64,000 nt of DNA from NCBI RefSeq assembly GCF_029240215.1, contig NZ_JARBTK010000002.1, positions 248,001 to 312,000 of the forward strand, in the 5' to 3' direction. This DNA is from Chryseobacterium sp. GTDB taxonomy: Bacteria > Bacteroidota > Bacteroidia > Flavobacteriales > Weeksellaceae. Shown here in pieces: positions 1-8,635 of this stretch. Both the position numbers and the translations under genes were made by a program. The notes beneath the pieces were generated by a model. The model was not told where the DNA came from and did not search any database. It was given only the letters and a program-made list of their open reading frames with translations. Numbering within the stretch: the first letter of the stretch is position 1; each line of letters starts with the position of its first letter.

Positions 1-865
1 TCCAATCCATTTCTTTGTATGGTTTTAAAGAAGTTTCCAAAACATAACCTTGCGTTTCTGCTTCTTTTCTGTCGTTTTCGGTTTTTTGTTCTATCAGTTG
101 TTTTCTCTGATTTTCAACGGAAATATCGGCAGCAATCTTCATTTCTCTCAAAACCCTGTTGTTTTCTTCCTGCTGAACTTCGGTTTCCATTCTTTTTTCT
201 TCGATCTGTTTTTGTTTTTCTTCAACCGCAATTTCTGTGTTTAGCTCAGATTCTTTGATCTTTCTTTCCTGTTCGACCGCAAAATTTCTTCTTTCATAAA
301 TCGCTTCATCTGCCTGCTGTTGAAGTTTTTCTCTTGTTTCCGTTTCCAGTGCTCTTGCCATTTCGGGCGTAGTCTGAACAGCCAGAATATTGGCTCCTAA
401 TATCTCAATTCCCATCGTCTGAATCGCTTCTGAAGACTTTAATCCTTCCAGAATATTTCCTTCAATTTTTTTTGCTGAACGGATGGCATCTTTTAAACTT
501 AATTCATGAATAAATGATGAAGTAGAAGTCTGCGCAAGATTAATTATCCTTTGATTAAGTTTTTCAATGTCGTTTTTCTTGTAAACTCCAGCCTCGTTTA
601 CCGTGAAATCCAACGTGTTTGAAAGTGCTTTCGGATCAGTAATTTTATAACTTATCTGTCCCTGAATTTTCACTGTCTGATAATCAAACGTATTTTCGTT
701 AAAAATAAACGGCAGATCATTACTTCCCATCGGAATCGCAGCAATAGAACTGTTTGAAGCGAAATAAAAGAATGATAAACCTCTTCCCTCCCTTACGATT
801 TCCCCATTTTTGAAATGAAGAACGTAAGTCATTGAATCAAATTTGATGTGTCTGAAACCAAACAT
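1..865 (-). CDS. SPFH/Band 7 domain protein (C-terminus beyond window)
   Basis: The gene runs off the left edge; 288 residues are visible, starting MFGFRHIKFDSMTYV at the ATG at 865. Residues of about 20-200 read as an SPFH/Band 7 (slipin/flotillin-like) domain, and the stretch NILAVQTTPEMARALETET leads into a long charged helix rich in Glu, Gln, Lys and Arg (about residues 190-285), typical of the coiled-coil stalk of this superfamily. No signal peptide or clear transmembrane segment is seen in the visible part. Family members form membrane-associated oligomers, but the specific role cannot be told from sequence. I translated this frame by hand because it has no stop codon inside the window. 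Confidence 0.8.
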   Translation of the reverse strand, partial: MFGFRHIKFDSMTYVLHFKNGEIVREGRGLSFFYFASNSSIAAIPMGSNDLPFIFNENTFDYQTVKIQGQISYKITDPKALSNTLDFTVNEAGVYKKNDIEKLNQRIINLAQTSTSSFIHELSLKDAIRSAKKIEGNILEGLKSSEAIQTMGIEILGANILAVQTTPEMARALETETREKLQQQADEAIYERRNFAVEQERKIKESELNTEIAVEEKQKQIEEKRMETEVQQEENNRVLREMKIAADISVENQRKQLIEQKTENDRKEAETQGYVLETSLKPYKEMDW

Positions 866-1278
866 AGCTTTACGTTTTAAATTAATATTTGTGTTATATT
901 TACGCTAATTGAAAATTGCATAGTTTTGCAATAATACTTTTGCGAATTATCAATTTCATGATTGTGTTATTTTTACACAAATATAAGAAAGGTTAATTTT
1001 AGTAGCCAAATCTATTTGTGTTTATTTTACGCTAATTAATTTAATTGATTGATTTTCAGATGGGAAAATTTATTTAATTTAAACACGAATGACACAAATA
1101 TTTTCACGAATGGCACAATTGATTATTGTTTATTTAAGTTTCGGCTAAGCCAATGGATTGTTTATTCATCAAAAAACAGGCTAAAGCCCGTTCCTATTGA
1201 TACAAAAAATCCTAATTGTTTTAATGTTTGAATTTTGTGTTATTTGTGAAAAACATTTGTGCGGCTCGTGTTTAAAAA
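866..1278. other. 413-bp gap with direct repeats and a REP-like element
   Basis: There is no convincing gene in this gap between a leftward SPFH gene and the end of a leftward Nudix gene. It holds two 23-nt direct repeats ending TTTACGCTAATT (888-910 and 1015-1037, about 20/23 identical). Further right are two copies of CACGAATGnCACAA (1084-1097, 1105-1118) and a GGCT/AGCC hairpin element (about 1140-1205). A 60-residue frame at 1049-1231 runs across these repeats and is not believed to be coding. Confidence 0.6.
1084..1205. repeat. REP-like intergenic repeat with GGCTAAAGCC hairpins
   Basis: Two 14-nt direct repeats (CACGAATGACACAA, CACGAATGGCACAA; period 21) are followed by two short hairpins, GGCT-A-AGCC near 1145-1153 and GGCT-AA-AGCC near 1183-1192, with the phrase TTCCTATTGAT after the second. 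The structure is that of a non-coding dispersed repeat. From general knowledge, similar GGCTAAAGCC elements occur between genes in Chryseobacterium-type genomes. A genome-wide copy number cannot be seen here. Confidence 0.45.
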
Positions 1279-1974
1279 TCATTTAATTTCGAAATAAAAT
1301 CCTTGTTCTTCAAGCTCCTTATACTTCTCTTCATTGAAAGTAAATAATTTTCCGGGTCTTCCGCTGCCTTCTTTTTTAACATTATTCGTTTCATTCAAAA
1401 GTCCGTAACTCATGATTTTTTTGCGGAAATTTCTGCGGTCTATTTCCTGTCCGATAATGGTTTTGTACAAATTCTCAAGGTCTGAAAAAGGAAATTCTTC
1501 ATTGAGAAGATTAAAGCCGATTGGTTGATATTGAATTTTTGTGCGAAGTCTTTTTAAAGCAATATCAATGATCGTTTGATGATCAAAAGCCAATTTCGGA
1601 AGACTGTTAATACCGAACCATTGTGCATCTTCCGCATCTGAATCTGCAAAAAGCTCGTGATAAGAAGGATTTACAAGCCCCAAATAAGCTATAGAAACTA
1701 CTCTATTTCGCGGATCGCGACCCACATTACCAAAAGTATAAAGTTGTTCCAGAAAATCAGGGTTTATACCTGCTTCTTCGTGCAATTCTCTTTTTACAGC
1801 ATCATCAAGATTTTCATCATCCAAAACAAGTCCTCCCGGAAGCGCCCAACCTCCTTTAAAAGGTTCAATATTTCTTTTAATTAAAAGAATCTGAAGATCC
1901 TTCTTATCAAAATATCCGAAAATAACTGCATCTACAGCAACTTTTATATCCTGTAATTTTTTTGGAGACTCCAT
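1279..1974 (-). CDS. Nudix hydrolase with C-terminal winged helix (NrtR-like regulator)
   Basis: This is a 231-residue protein with a complete Nudix box at residues 48-70 (G-x5-E-x7-RELHEEAGI), so the hydrolase signature is intact. Residues of about 150-231 resemble the winged-helix DNA-binding domain found in NrtR-type Nudix regulators, with the basic phrase RRNFRKKIMSYGLL and GSGRPGKLFTF at the wing. Family members sense ADP-ribose or sugar-linked ligands and repress NAD or sugar metabolism genes. With the catalytic box intact, it may still hydrolyse its ligand. No pathway neighbour in the window points to the regulon. The start at the ATG at 1974 fits the family N-terminus. Confidence 0.85.
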   Translation of the reverse strand: MESPKKLQDIKVAVDAVIFGYFDKKDLQILLIKRNIEPFKGGWALPGGLVLDDENLDDAVKRELHEEAGINPDFLEQLYTFGNVGRDPRNRVVSIAYLGLVNPSYHELFADSDAEDAQWFGINSLPKLAFDHQTIIDIALKRLRTKIQYQPIGFNLLNEEFPFSDLENLYKTIIGQEIDRRNFRKKIMSYGLLNETNNVKKEGSGRPGKLFTFNEEKYKELEEQGFYFEIK

Positions 1975-2098
1975 TGTATTAATTTGCGTTGTGAATACAC
2001 AAAATTACAATATATAAAAACCAATATCGATAATAAAATAATAATTTTTTGAAAAGGTATTTTTACTAAATTTATAACCAACTTAAAACTAAACTATT

Positions 2099-2737
2099 AT
2101 GAAAAATTTATTATTTGCAGCTTGCACAGCTTTCTTGTTTATCGCTTGTGAAAAAGTAAAAGTGGATGTAAAAACAGGTTCAGACAAAACCGATTCTACC
2201 GCCAACGAAGAATGGAAACCTGTAGATTCTGCAACAGCTACAAAAGCCTGGATGGATTATGCAACTCCGGGAGATATGCAGAAAATGCTGGCAAAATCTG
2301 ACGGAAACTGGTCAGGAGAAACTACAATGTGGATGGAAAACGGCGGAAAACCTATGACGAGTAAGTCTGAAGCTATCAACAAAATGGTTTTTGACGGTCG
2401 TTATCAGGTAAGTAGTCACAAAGGAAATTTTATGGGAATGCCTTTTGAAGGAATGAGTATTACCGGCTACGACAATTCTAAAAATAAATTTGTAAGCACT
2501 TGGATTGACAATATGGGAACAGGAATTATGAACATGGAAGGCGATTGGAATGCATCCAAAAAATCTATCGAATTTAAAGGTAAAATGACCGATCCGAGCA
2601 GACCGGGAAAAGATTGTAACATGAGAGAAGTATACACTTTTGTAGACGACACTCATCAAACAATGGAAATGTATGGTCCGGATTCTAAAACAGGCAAAGA
2701 ATTCAAAACCATGGAAATTAAATTTGTGAAAAAATAA
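2099..2737 (+). CDS. DUF1579 family lipoprotein
   Basis: This 212-residue protein has a lipoprotein signal: MKNLLFAACTAFLFIAC puts the lipobox cysteine at residue 17. A short Thr/Ser/Asp-rich linker follows. The rest (about residues 55-212) matches the DUF1579 pattern, a beta-rich fold with GNWSGETTMWME near the start and a repeated phrase of the type SITGYDNSKNKFVSTW. The function of DUF1579 is unknown. The gene stands alone, convergent with lepA, and ends at a shared bidirectional terminator. It is probably a periplasm-facing lipoprotein. Confidence 0.75.
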   Translation: MKNLLFAACTAFLFIACEKVKVDVKTGSDKTDSTANEEWKPVDSATATKAWMDYATPGDMQKMLAKSDGNWSGETTMWMENGGKPMTSKSEAINKMVFDGRYQVSSHKGNFMGMPFEGMSITGYDNSKNKFVSTWIDNMGTGIMNMEGDWNASKKSIEFKGKMTDPSRPGKDCNMREVYTFVDDTHQTMEMYGPDSKTGKEFKTMEIKFVKK

Positions 2738-2770
2738 AATCCTACGCTTAAGATTTACCAAAAACAAAAA

Positions 2771-2797
2771 GACCGATAAAATTTATCGGTCTTTTTT
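2771..2797. terminator. Bidirectional terminator between DUF1579 gene and lepA
   Basis: GACCGATAAA (2771-2780) pairs with TTTATCGGTC (2782-2791). A-rich and T-rich tracts on either side make it usable from both convergent genes. Confidence 0.8.
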
Positions 2798-2800
2798 ATA

Positions 2801-4597
2801 TTAATCGTTTAGCTTTAAAACTGCCATGAACGCTGATTGTGGCACTTCTACCCTACCAATCTGCTTCATTTTCTTTTTACCTTCTTTCTGTTTCTCAAGA
2901 AGCTTTCTCTTTCTGGAAATATCACCACCGTAACATTTTGCAGTAACGTCTTTTCTTAATGCTTTAATAGTTTCTCTTGCGATAACTTTCGCTCCCAACG
3001 CTGCCTGAACCGCAATATCAAACTGCTGTCTAGGAATCAGTTCACGAAGTTTTTCACACATCTTTTTACCTATGTAATACGCATTAGAATCGTGAATCAA
3101 TGAAGATAAAGCATCAACCATATCTCCGTTAATAAGGATATCCATTTTTACCAACTTAGAAGAACGCATTCCGATTGGAGAATAATCAAATGAAGCATAT
3201 CCTTTAGAAATAGATTTCAAACGATCATAAAAGTCGAAAACAACTTCTGCTAAAGGCATATTGAAGGTCAATTCTACTCTGTCCGCTGTTAAATAACTTT
3301 GATTGACAATTTCTCCTCTTTTCTCGATACATAGCGTCATTACTGCACCTACAAAATCAGATTTAGTAATAATAGAAGCTTTTATATATGGTTCTTCAAC
3401 TCTATCTAAAAGATTGGGATCAATCATTTCAGACGGGTTGTTGATTAAAATTGCCGTTTCAGGATCTTTTTTTGAATATCCGTGGTACGAAACGTTGGGA
3501 ACCGTGGTAATAACGTTCATATCAAACTCTCTTTCAAGACGCTCCTGAACAATTTCCATGTGAAGCATTCCTAAGAATCCGCAACGGAAACCAAAACCAA
3601 GTGCCGCAGAACTTTCAGGTTCAAAAACCAAAGAAGCATCATTCAGTCTTAATTTTTCCAATGAAAATCTTAATTCCTCAAAATCTTCAGATTCAATCGG
3701 ATAAATTCCTGCAAAAACCATCGGTTTTACTTCTTCAAAACCATCAATTGCAGCAGCAGCAGGATTCACAAAAGAGGTAATGGTATCACCCACTTTTACT
3801 TCACGAGCATCCTTAATCCCTGAAATAATGTAACCTACATCACCACATTCAATTGTTTTTTTCGGAACCTGTTTTAGCTTTAAAGTTCCAACTTCATCAG
3901 CACCGTATTCTTTTCCTGTTGCAAAAAATTTGATCTTTTCGTTTTTAGAAATACTCCCGTTTACCACTTTGAAATAAGCCTCAATTCCTCTGAAAGGATT
4001 GTAAACCGAGTCAAAGATCAACGCCTGAAGAGGAGCTTTCGGATCTCCAACCGGAGCAGGAATTCTTGCAACGATCTGTTCTAACAAATCTCGAACACCT
4101 TCACCGGTTTTCCCTGAAACACGAAGAACATCTTCATACTTACACCCGATTAATCCCATAATTTCGTCGGTAACTTCTTCAGGATTTGCTGACGGAAGGT
4201 CAATTTTATTTAGAATCGGAATAATTTCCAGATCATTTTCTAGAGCCAGATACAAATTACTAATTGTTTGTGCCTGAATACTTTGAGCTGCATCAACAAT
4301 CAGAAGCGCCCCCTCACAAGCAGCGATGGAACGGGAAACTTCGTAAGAAAAATCTACGTGTCCCGGTGTATCGATAAGGTTTAAAATATATTTTTCGCCA
4401 TTAAGCTCATAATCCATCTGGATGGCGTGAGATTTTATCGTGATCCCACGTTCTTTTTCCAGATCCATATCATCCAGCGTCTGAGATTGTAATTCTCTCT
4501 GAGTCACGGTATTGGTGTACTCCAAAAGACGGTCTGCCAAAGTAGATTTACCGTGGTCGATATGGGCGATTATGCAAAAATTTCGTATGTTTTTCAT
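2801..4597 (-). CDS. lepA: Elongation factor 4 (LepA)
   Basis: This 598-residue translational GTPase is full length for the family. It has the P-loop AHIDHGKST at residues 11-19, DTPGH at 76-80 and NKID at 130-133. The EF-G-like domains follow, and the basic C-terminal domain specific to LepA contains [20 protein letters not shown]. LepA binds ribosomes and acts in translation fidelity or 30S biogenesis. The ATG at 4597 gives the canonical start [27 protein letters not shown] -7 box lies just upstream, directly after the terminator of the preceding leftward gene. Confidence 0.97.
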   Translation of the reverse strand: MKNIRNFCIIAHIDHGKSTLADRLLEYTNTVTQRELQSQTLDDMDLEKERGITIKSHAIQMDYELNGEKYILNLIDTPGHVDFSYEVSRSIAACEGALLIVDAAQSIQAQTISNLYLALENDLEIIPILNKIDLPSANPEEVTDEIMGLIGCKYEDVLRVSGKTGEGVRDLLEQIVARIPAPVGDPKAPLQALIFDSVYNPFRGIEAYFKVVNGSISKNEKIKFFATGKEYGADEVGTLKLKQVPKKTIECGDVGYIISGIKDAREVKVGDTITSFVNPAAAAIDGFEEVKPMVFAGIYPIESEDFEELRFSLEKLRLNDASLVFEPESSAALGFGFRCGFLGMLHMEIVQERLEREFDMNVITTVPNVSYHGYSKKDPETAILINNPSEMIDPNLLDRVEEPYIKASIITKSDFVGAVMTLCIEKRGEIVNQSYLTADRVELTFNMPLAEVVFDFYDRLKSISKGYASFDYSPIGMRSSKLVKMDILINGDMVDALSSLIHDSNAYYIGKKMCEKLRELIPRQQFDIAVQAALGAKVIARETIKALRKDVTAKCYGGDISRKRKLLEKQKEGKKKMKQIGRVEVPQSAFMAVLKLND

Positions 4598-4616
4598 TTA
4601 AGAACTATGTAATTTG

Positions 4617-4624
4617 CAAAGATA
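4617..4624 (-). promoter_or_regulatory. Putative lepA -7 box (TATCTTTG)
   Basis: On the minus strand TATCTTTG matches the Bacteroidota -7 consensus TAnnTTTG, 19 bases ahead of the lepA ATG. No TTG at the usual 17-23 base spacing was found, so only the -7 element is supported. Confidence 0.45.
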
Positions 4625-4652
4625 AAAAAAAGAGAGACAATTCCTCTCTCTT
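4621..4652 (-). terminator. Terminator after the secreted unknown gene at 4679-5695
   Basis: AAGAGAGA (4630-4637) pairs with TCTCTCTT (4645-4652). Read on the minus strand, the hairpin is followed by a run of eight T. Confidence 0.75.
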
Positions 4653-4678
4653 AACCTGTAAGCTATGAAATTAATTCA

Positions 4679-5695
4679 TTAATTATTCGAAAAATCATAT
4701 TCGCCCGTTAAAAGGTCTATGTAAATTTCTTCTTTTTCTTCTGTTTTCATTTTCTTCTGTTTTGCAGCTTGGTCGATAGAACCCGCAACTGCCCCTATTA
4801 AACCAAACATTCCGTATGCGCTGTTGTATTGTACCGGAAGAATCTGTCCTCTATTTGCCTTTATATAAAATCCATTTTCATTTTTACTAAGTTCTATAAA
4901 GCCAGACATTGTTTTCTTATAAGCTTTGCCATTTTCAATATAAGCAAACATTTTGTTAGAAGATATCTTTTCCTTCTTGCCGTTTTCTGATTTTATTGCC
5001 TTTGTAACTTCCCCTCTGTTATTTCTTTCCAAAACATAACTTCCTTGCAGAGGATTCTGATTGAAAAATGAAGTAAAATTCGGGTAAATTCCATCTTTTA
5101 ATTGCTCATTTTTAAAGGCCGTATATGTACTTCTTAAATAAGCTTCATAATCAGAAAGATCATTAAGTGTTACTACATTTTGAATAGGTTCTAATGTATA
5201 TGCTTTTTTAATAAAGACAGAGAAAATCACCGGAATATTTTTTACCATCAATTCTGAAACGTCTTTATCCTGAAAAGAAAAAACAGTATCTTTTTTATAC
5301 AAAAACTTATACTGATCACCTTCTTTTTGAAAAATCTGAGCAGAAAAATCCATTGTTCCTTGTGTTTTCTTGCCGTCACTTTCTCCTGTTGAAAGTTTCA
5401 ATCTTTTTAAAATAAGTAATAATTCATTTTGCCCTGATAAAGAATTTCCTTTATCATACCAAACTTTAAAATCATTTTCTGGTGTAGTGGGAAATATAAC
5501 TTCTTTCATTTCTTTACTTTCACCAAAAGGCAACACTCCAATTGACTGATTTTGCCTTTGATCTAAAACCTTAAAATCTTTGTAAGTGACATCGTCAAAT
5601 CTTGTAATATTCCCTTTAAACTTTATAACTTCTTTTGCCTGAGAAAATAGTAGGACCGCCAATAAAAAGAAAAACGCCTGAAATAGTTTTTTCAT
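4679..5695 (-). CDS. Secreted protein of unknown function
   Basis: This 338-residue protein has a classical signal peptide, MKKLFQAFFFLLAVLLFSQA. I chose the ATG at 5695 because the frame upstream of it runs through the terminator hairpin of the preceding gene. The body is rich in Lys, Asn and Phe, with no motif I recognise. It has a beta-type character in the first half (KFKGNITRFDDVTYKDFKV) and a hydrophobic glycine-rich segment, MFGLIGAVAGSI, near residue 305, followed by a charged tail. It sits between the ECF sigma operon and lepA with its own terminator. It is probably periplasmic or surface-exposed; the function is unknown. Confidence 0.65.
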   Translation of the reverse strand: MKKLFQAFFFLLAVLLFSQAKEVIKFKGNITRFDDVTYKDFKVLDQRQNQSIGVLPFGESKEMKEVIFPTTPENDFKVWYDKGNSLSGQNELLLILKRLKLSTGESDGKKTQGTMDFSAQIFQKEGDQYKFLYKKDTVFSFQDKDVSELMVKNIPVIFSVFIKKAYTLEPIQNVVTLNDLSDYEAYLRSTYTAFKNEQLKDGIYPNFTSFFNQNPLQGSYVLERNNRGEVTKAIKSENGKKEKISSNKMFAYIENGKAYKKTMSGFIELSKNENGFYIKANRGQILPVQYNSAYGMFGLIGAVAGSIDQAAKQKKMKTEEKEEIYIDLLTGEYDFSNN

Positions 5696-5733
5696 ATTTT
5701 TTTTTGCAAAAATAGGATTTTTCTGAAAATTAA

Positions 5734-5763
5734 ACGACCCTTGCAATAAATTGCAAGGGTCGT
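5734..5763 (-). terminator. Terminator of the ECF sigma operon
   Basis: This is a perfect 13-bp stem, ACGACCCTTGCAA (5734-5746) and TTGCAAGGGTCGT (5751-5763), with a TAAA loop. It lies 23 bases past the last gene of the operon. The T-tract is short (TTAATTTT). Confidence 0.75.
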
Positions 5764-5785
5764 CCAACATTAAAAAAATAAACTA

Positions 5786-6301
5786 TTATGGGTTTTGTCT
5801 GGGTTTTGAGCCCTTATTGTTCCCGCCGTGAGTTTTCTTCCTCTCATTCATTTTATCCCTCATCATTCCTTCAGACTGAAACAACTTCAAAACTTTCTGA
5901 CACGGAATGACAGTTTGCATCTTTTCCGCATATTTTTTCCTGTTATCTAATAATTTTTGCCCTACATCAAAACTCTGCTGCAATTTTACTTTTGCCTCTT
6001 CCTCTGATAAGGTTTCCGGATTAAAATTAGAATCAAACTGACTTTTTATCTTTTTCTGATTGTCCAGATATTCATTGTACATTGCTGTAAATTCGGTTTT
6101 ATCTTTCGGATCAACATTAAGATTATCTAGCACCATATTGTTCCTAAACTGGGTAAGAAGCGCTTTTCTCTCTTCCGGAGAAAGATTATTTATAACTTCT
6201 TTTCTTTGCTTAGGGTCCATTTTTTTCCAGTCGTAATCTGTCTTTTGGGCATTTAAGCCAAAACCATAAATAACAAGAAGTGTAAATAATATTTTTTTCA
6301 T
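5786..6301 (-). CDS. Secreted Spy/CpxP-like protein of the ECF sigma operon
   Basis: This 171-residue protein has a signal peptide, MKKILFTLLVIYGFGLNAQ. The ATG at 6301 lies 7 bases after the preceding gene's stop, and an in-frame codon further upstream would add non-signal sequence. The mature part is helical and charged (LSPEERKALLTQFRNN, LSEEEAKVKLQQSFDVGQ) with a basic Gly/Asn tail. It resembles the small periplasmic proteins often annotated as sensors of ECF-type sigma factors in Flavobacteriia, which recall Spy/CpxP LTxxQ proteins. It is the last gene of a sigma/anti-sigma operon, so an envelope-stress sensing or buffering role is plausible. Confidence 0.65.
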   Translation of the reverse strand: MKKILFTLLVIYGFGLNAQKTDYDWKKMDPKQRKEVINNLSPEERKALLTQFRNNMVLDNLNVDPKDKTEFTAMYNEYLDNQKKIKSQFDSNFNPETLSEEEAKVKLQQSFDVGQKLLDNRKKYAEKMQTVIPCQKVLKLFQSEGMMRDKMNERKKTHGGNNKGSKPRQNP

Positions 6302-6308
6302 TTCTCTT

Positions 6309-6941
6309 TTAATTATATAAATCCAAATAAACATCCTGTGTGGAATTATTGGCTAATTCTGCAATCTCAGAATTTGAAAACGAATCCAAATATTCTGACA
6401 TCTGTGCTTCGGTTTTCTTTGAAACTGGCTTTACAGTTTGTGGTTTTGCCTCTGTTTTTTCAGGAACATAGGCAACCGTTTTTATTTGTTGATTTTTCTG
6501 CTGATTGTCAATTGTTTGATTGTTATTTTCAACAGAAGTTAAATCAGATTTTAAAGTCTCATAAGCTACTTCGCTTTCCTTTTTCTGGTCAGAATTATTT
6601 GAAGCATAATTTTTCACAGAAGTGTTATCATCATTTGAATCTGAGAAAGAATTATACACAAAAGCTGATCCAAAAATCAATGCCAGTGATGCTGCAGCTG
6701 CATATCCCCAGTTTAATTTGAAAATAGGAGCCTTTTTATTTACATTCAATTGCATTATTACATTTTCCTGAACATTTTCAAACAAATGATCCGAAACTTT
6801 GTAAATATTTTTACGTTCTAATTTTTCCAGATCAAAATCATTCACCTCGCTCAATACTCTTTCCTGAATGCTTTCAAACATATTTTCAGGAAGTTTGTAA
6901 ATATTTTTGCGTTCTAATTTCTCCAGATCAAAATCTTTCAT
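6309..6941 (-). CDS. Membrane anti-sigma-like protein with duplicated N-terminal motif
   Basis: This 210-residue single-pass protein has a cytoplasmic N-terminus of about 76 residues, a transmembrane helix at about 77-98 (NWGYAAAASLALIFGSAFVY), and a low-complexity Asn/Gln/Lys-rich outer part. It lies 17 bases downstream of an ECF sigma gene, the usual position of an anti-sigma factor. The N-terminus is an in-phase tandem duplication: residues 3-34 and 35-66 both begin DFDLEKLERKNIYK and continue with an amphipathic helix. No zinc-binding anti-sigma motif (HxxxCxxC) is present. Sigma binding by the repeated motif is inference. Confidence 0.65.
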   Translation of the reverse strand: MKDFDLEKLERKNIYKLPENMFESIQERVLSEVNDFDLEKLERKNIYKVSDHLFENVQENVIMQLNVNKKAPIFKLNWGYAAAASLALIFGSAFVYNSFSDSNDDNTSVKNYASNNSDQKKESEVAYETLKSDLTSVENNNQTIDNQQKNQQIKTVAYVPEKTEAKPQTVKPVSKKTEAQMSEYLDSFSNSEIAELANNSTQDVYLDLYN

Positions 6942-6958
6942 GTCGTTGTTTCTAAAAA

Positions 6959-7510
6959 TTATTTTTCGTAATTTTCTTTAATATATTCTTCTATTTTCTG
7001 CTTGGCATAATGATAATTTGTTTTTAAAGTTCCTACCGACATATCTACAATTTTAGATATTTCTTCGTAAGGTAAATCATCATAATACCGCATCATAAAT
7101 ACCAGTTTCTGCTTTTCGGGCAGGCTTTGTATGGCTTTCTGCAAAAAGACCTGTATCTCTTCAGCATCGCTGTGTGTATTATCGGCAACCAGATTCTGCA
7201 TATAATATTCCGGATCTTCATCCGTTTTTTGCATTTTCTTCAGTTTATTGATCTGCTGCAACGCTTCATTGGTTGCAATTCTGTACAGCCAGGTATATAA
7301 CTGACTGTCATTTTTAAACTGATGAAAATTCTGATATGCTTTTATAAAAGTCTCCTGCAAAGTGTCCTGAGCAAGGTCTCCATCTACAATAATCCTTCGG
7401 ATGTGCCAATATAATCTACTCTGATAAGCATCCATCAATGCACGAATACCTTTTTCAAGAGTTCGTGGATTTTGCATCAGCGCAATAATCTCTGCGTCTT
7501 TAATCTTCAT
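6959..7510 (-). CDS. ECF-family RNA polymerase sigma factor
   Basis: This 183-residue sigma-70 family protein has only regions 2 and 4. Region 2 spans about residues 22-90 (GDLAQDTLQETFIKAYQNF, TWLYRIATNEAL). Region 4 spans about 120-175 (LPEKQKLVFMMRYYDDLPY with the helix-turn-helix ISKIVDMSVGTLKTNYHYAK). It is the first gene of a three-gene operon with a membrane anti-sigma-like protein and a secreted Spy-like protein, which points to envelope-stress control. A good Bacteroidota promoter lies upstream (7536-7568). Confidence 0.9.
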   Translation of the reverse strand: MKIKDAEIIALMQNPRTLEKGIRALMDAYQSRLYWHIRRIIVDGDLAQDTLQETFIKAYQNFHQFKNDSQLYTWLYRIATNEALQQINKLKKMQKTDEDPEYYMQNLVADNTHSDAEEIQVFLQKAIQSLPEKQKLVFMMRYYDDLPYEEISKIVDMSVGTLKTNYHYAKQKIEEYIKENYEK

Positions 7511-7535
7511 AAGATGCTTTCATTGTTTTGGATTA

Positions 7536-7568
7536 CAAAAGTATTTAAAAGTTAAATTACTTATTCAA
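7536..7568 (-). promoter_or_regulatory. Promoter of the ECF sigma operon
   Basis: On the minus strand a TTG (plus-strand CAA at 7566-7568) is followed after 22 bases by TACTTTTG (7536-7543). This fits the Bacteroidota housekeeping pattern TTG-N17-23-TAnnTTTG. The -7 box sits about 25 bases before the ATG. Confidence 0.55.
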
Positions 7569-7695
7569 TTTTTAGTCCAAATGTTCATAGAAAAATTTAT
7601 AATACTCATTTATACAAACAAAATTCAATAGCATGTTTATTATTCTGGAAGAAACTGATAGACATGCGTGATGTTGTAAAGTCTAATATCAAAAA

Positions 7696-7795
7696 ATCTT
7701 TAATCTTTAATCTTTAATCTTTAATCTTTAATCTTTAATCTTTAATCTTTAATCTTTAATCTTTAATCTTTAATCTTTAATCTTTAATCTTTAAT
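7696..7795. repeat. Tandem heptamer repeat, 14 copies of ATCTTTA
   Basis: Fourteen perfect consecutive copies of ATCTTTA (7696-7793) plus two further bases make a pure 7-bp microsatellite-like array. It ends 47 bases before the ATG of the DUF2520 gene, in a 332-bp gap that otherwise holds only the ECF sigma promoter. No coding function is seen. Copy number is likely to vary by slippage, which could shift the spacing of upstream elements for the gene at 7843. Confidence 0.95.
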
Positions 7796-7830
7796 TACAA
7801 ATCACTTTTCTACTAATTATAACAAAATCT

Positions 7831-7842
7831 TATCTTTGTTAG
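7831..7842 (+). promoter_or_regulatory. Putative -7 box before the DUF2520 gene
   Basis: TTATCTTTG ends four bases before the ATG at 7843 and contains TATCTTTG, the TAnnTTTG -7 pattern. If used, the transcript would be nearly leaderless, or would start inside the gene. No matching TTG was found at the proper spacing. Confidence 0.3.
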
Positions 7843-8595
7843 ATGCAAACTGTAATTATCGGTTCCGGAAATGTAGCTTATCACCTTGCAAAAGCTTTCA
7901 CACAGAATAATATTCCTCTGAAACAGGTTTTTGGAAGAAATAAGGAAGATCTAAAAAAGATTTCCGAAGAATTAAATATTTCATACTCTACAAAAAGTCT
8001 TTCAGATGCAGATCTCTACATTATTTGTGTGAGTGATCAGTCTGTAGAAAATGTTTCAAAATTGATCACTAAAAAAGATTGTCTTGTTTCGCATACTTCA
8101 GGTTCATTGCCTAAAGAAATTCTGATAGGGGAGTACAGAAAATCAAGCTTTTATCCTTTGCAGACATTTTCAAAATCTAAACAATTGGATTATTCAAAAA
8201 TCCCTTTTTTTATAGAAACCGAAATTGATGAAGATCAGAAATTACTTACTGATTTGGCCTCAAGAATTTCAGAAAATGTAATGAAAAGTGACCATGAAAA
8301 AAGAAAATATATTCATCTGACTGCAGTTTTCGCATGTAATTTTGTGAATCATCTTTTTTCCAGAGCTAAAGAAATTTCTGATGCTCAGGAAATTCCGTTT
8401 GATTATTTTTTACCGTTAATTGATGAGACCGTCAAAAAAATTCACGAAATTGAACCCAAATCAGCACAAACAGGACCCGCAGTGAGAAATGACACACGCG
8501 TTTTGGAATTACACGAACAATTATTGAAAGACGAAAGTCTTGAGATTTACAAAACAATGAATCATTCTATTAAAAAAATGTATGATTTAGATTAA
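7843..8595 (+). CDS. DUF2520 Rossmann-fold NAD(P)-binding protein
   Basis: This 250-residue protein opens with a dinucleotide-binding glycine motif, IIGSGNVAYHLA (residues 5-16). A Rossmann-like half (about 1-115, with SHTSGSLPKEIL) follows, then a helical C-terminal half (about 120-245) typical of DUF2520. The family looks like 6-phosphogluconate/ketopantoate-type dehydrogenases, but no substrate is known. It begins a rightward cluster with SIMPL, KdsC-like and Maf genes, spaced by tens of bases or less. Confidence 0.8.
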   Translation: MQTVIIGSGNVAYHLAKAFTQNNIPLKQVFGRNKEDLKKISEELNISYSTKSLSDADLYIICVSDQSVENVSKLITKKDCLVSHTSGSLPKEILIGEYRKSSFYPLQTFSKSKQLDYSKIPFFIETEIDEDQKLLTDLASRISENVMKSDHEKRKYIHLTAVFACNFVNHLFSRAKEISDAQEIPFDYFLPLIDETVKKIHEIEPKSAQTGPAVRNDTRVLELHEQLLKDESLEIYKTMNHSIKKMYDLD

Positions 8596-8635
8596 AAGCA
8601 TCGTAATTTGCTATCTTTGAAGAAACTCACAGAAT

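Noticed and set aside
1049..1231. 60-codon frame in the REP-like region
   Set aside because: It runs through the hairpin and direct repeats, so it is best explained as repeat DNA.
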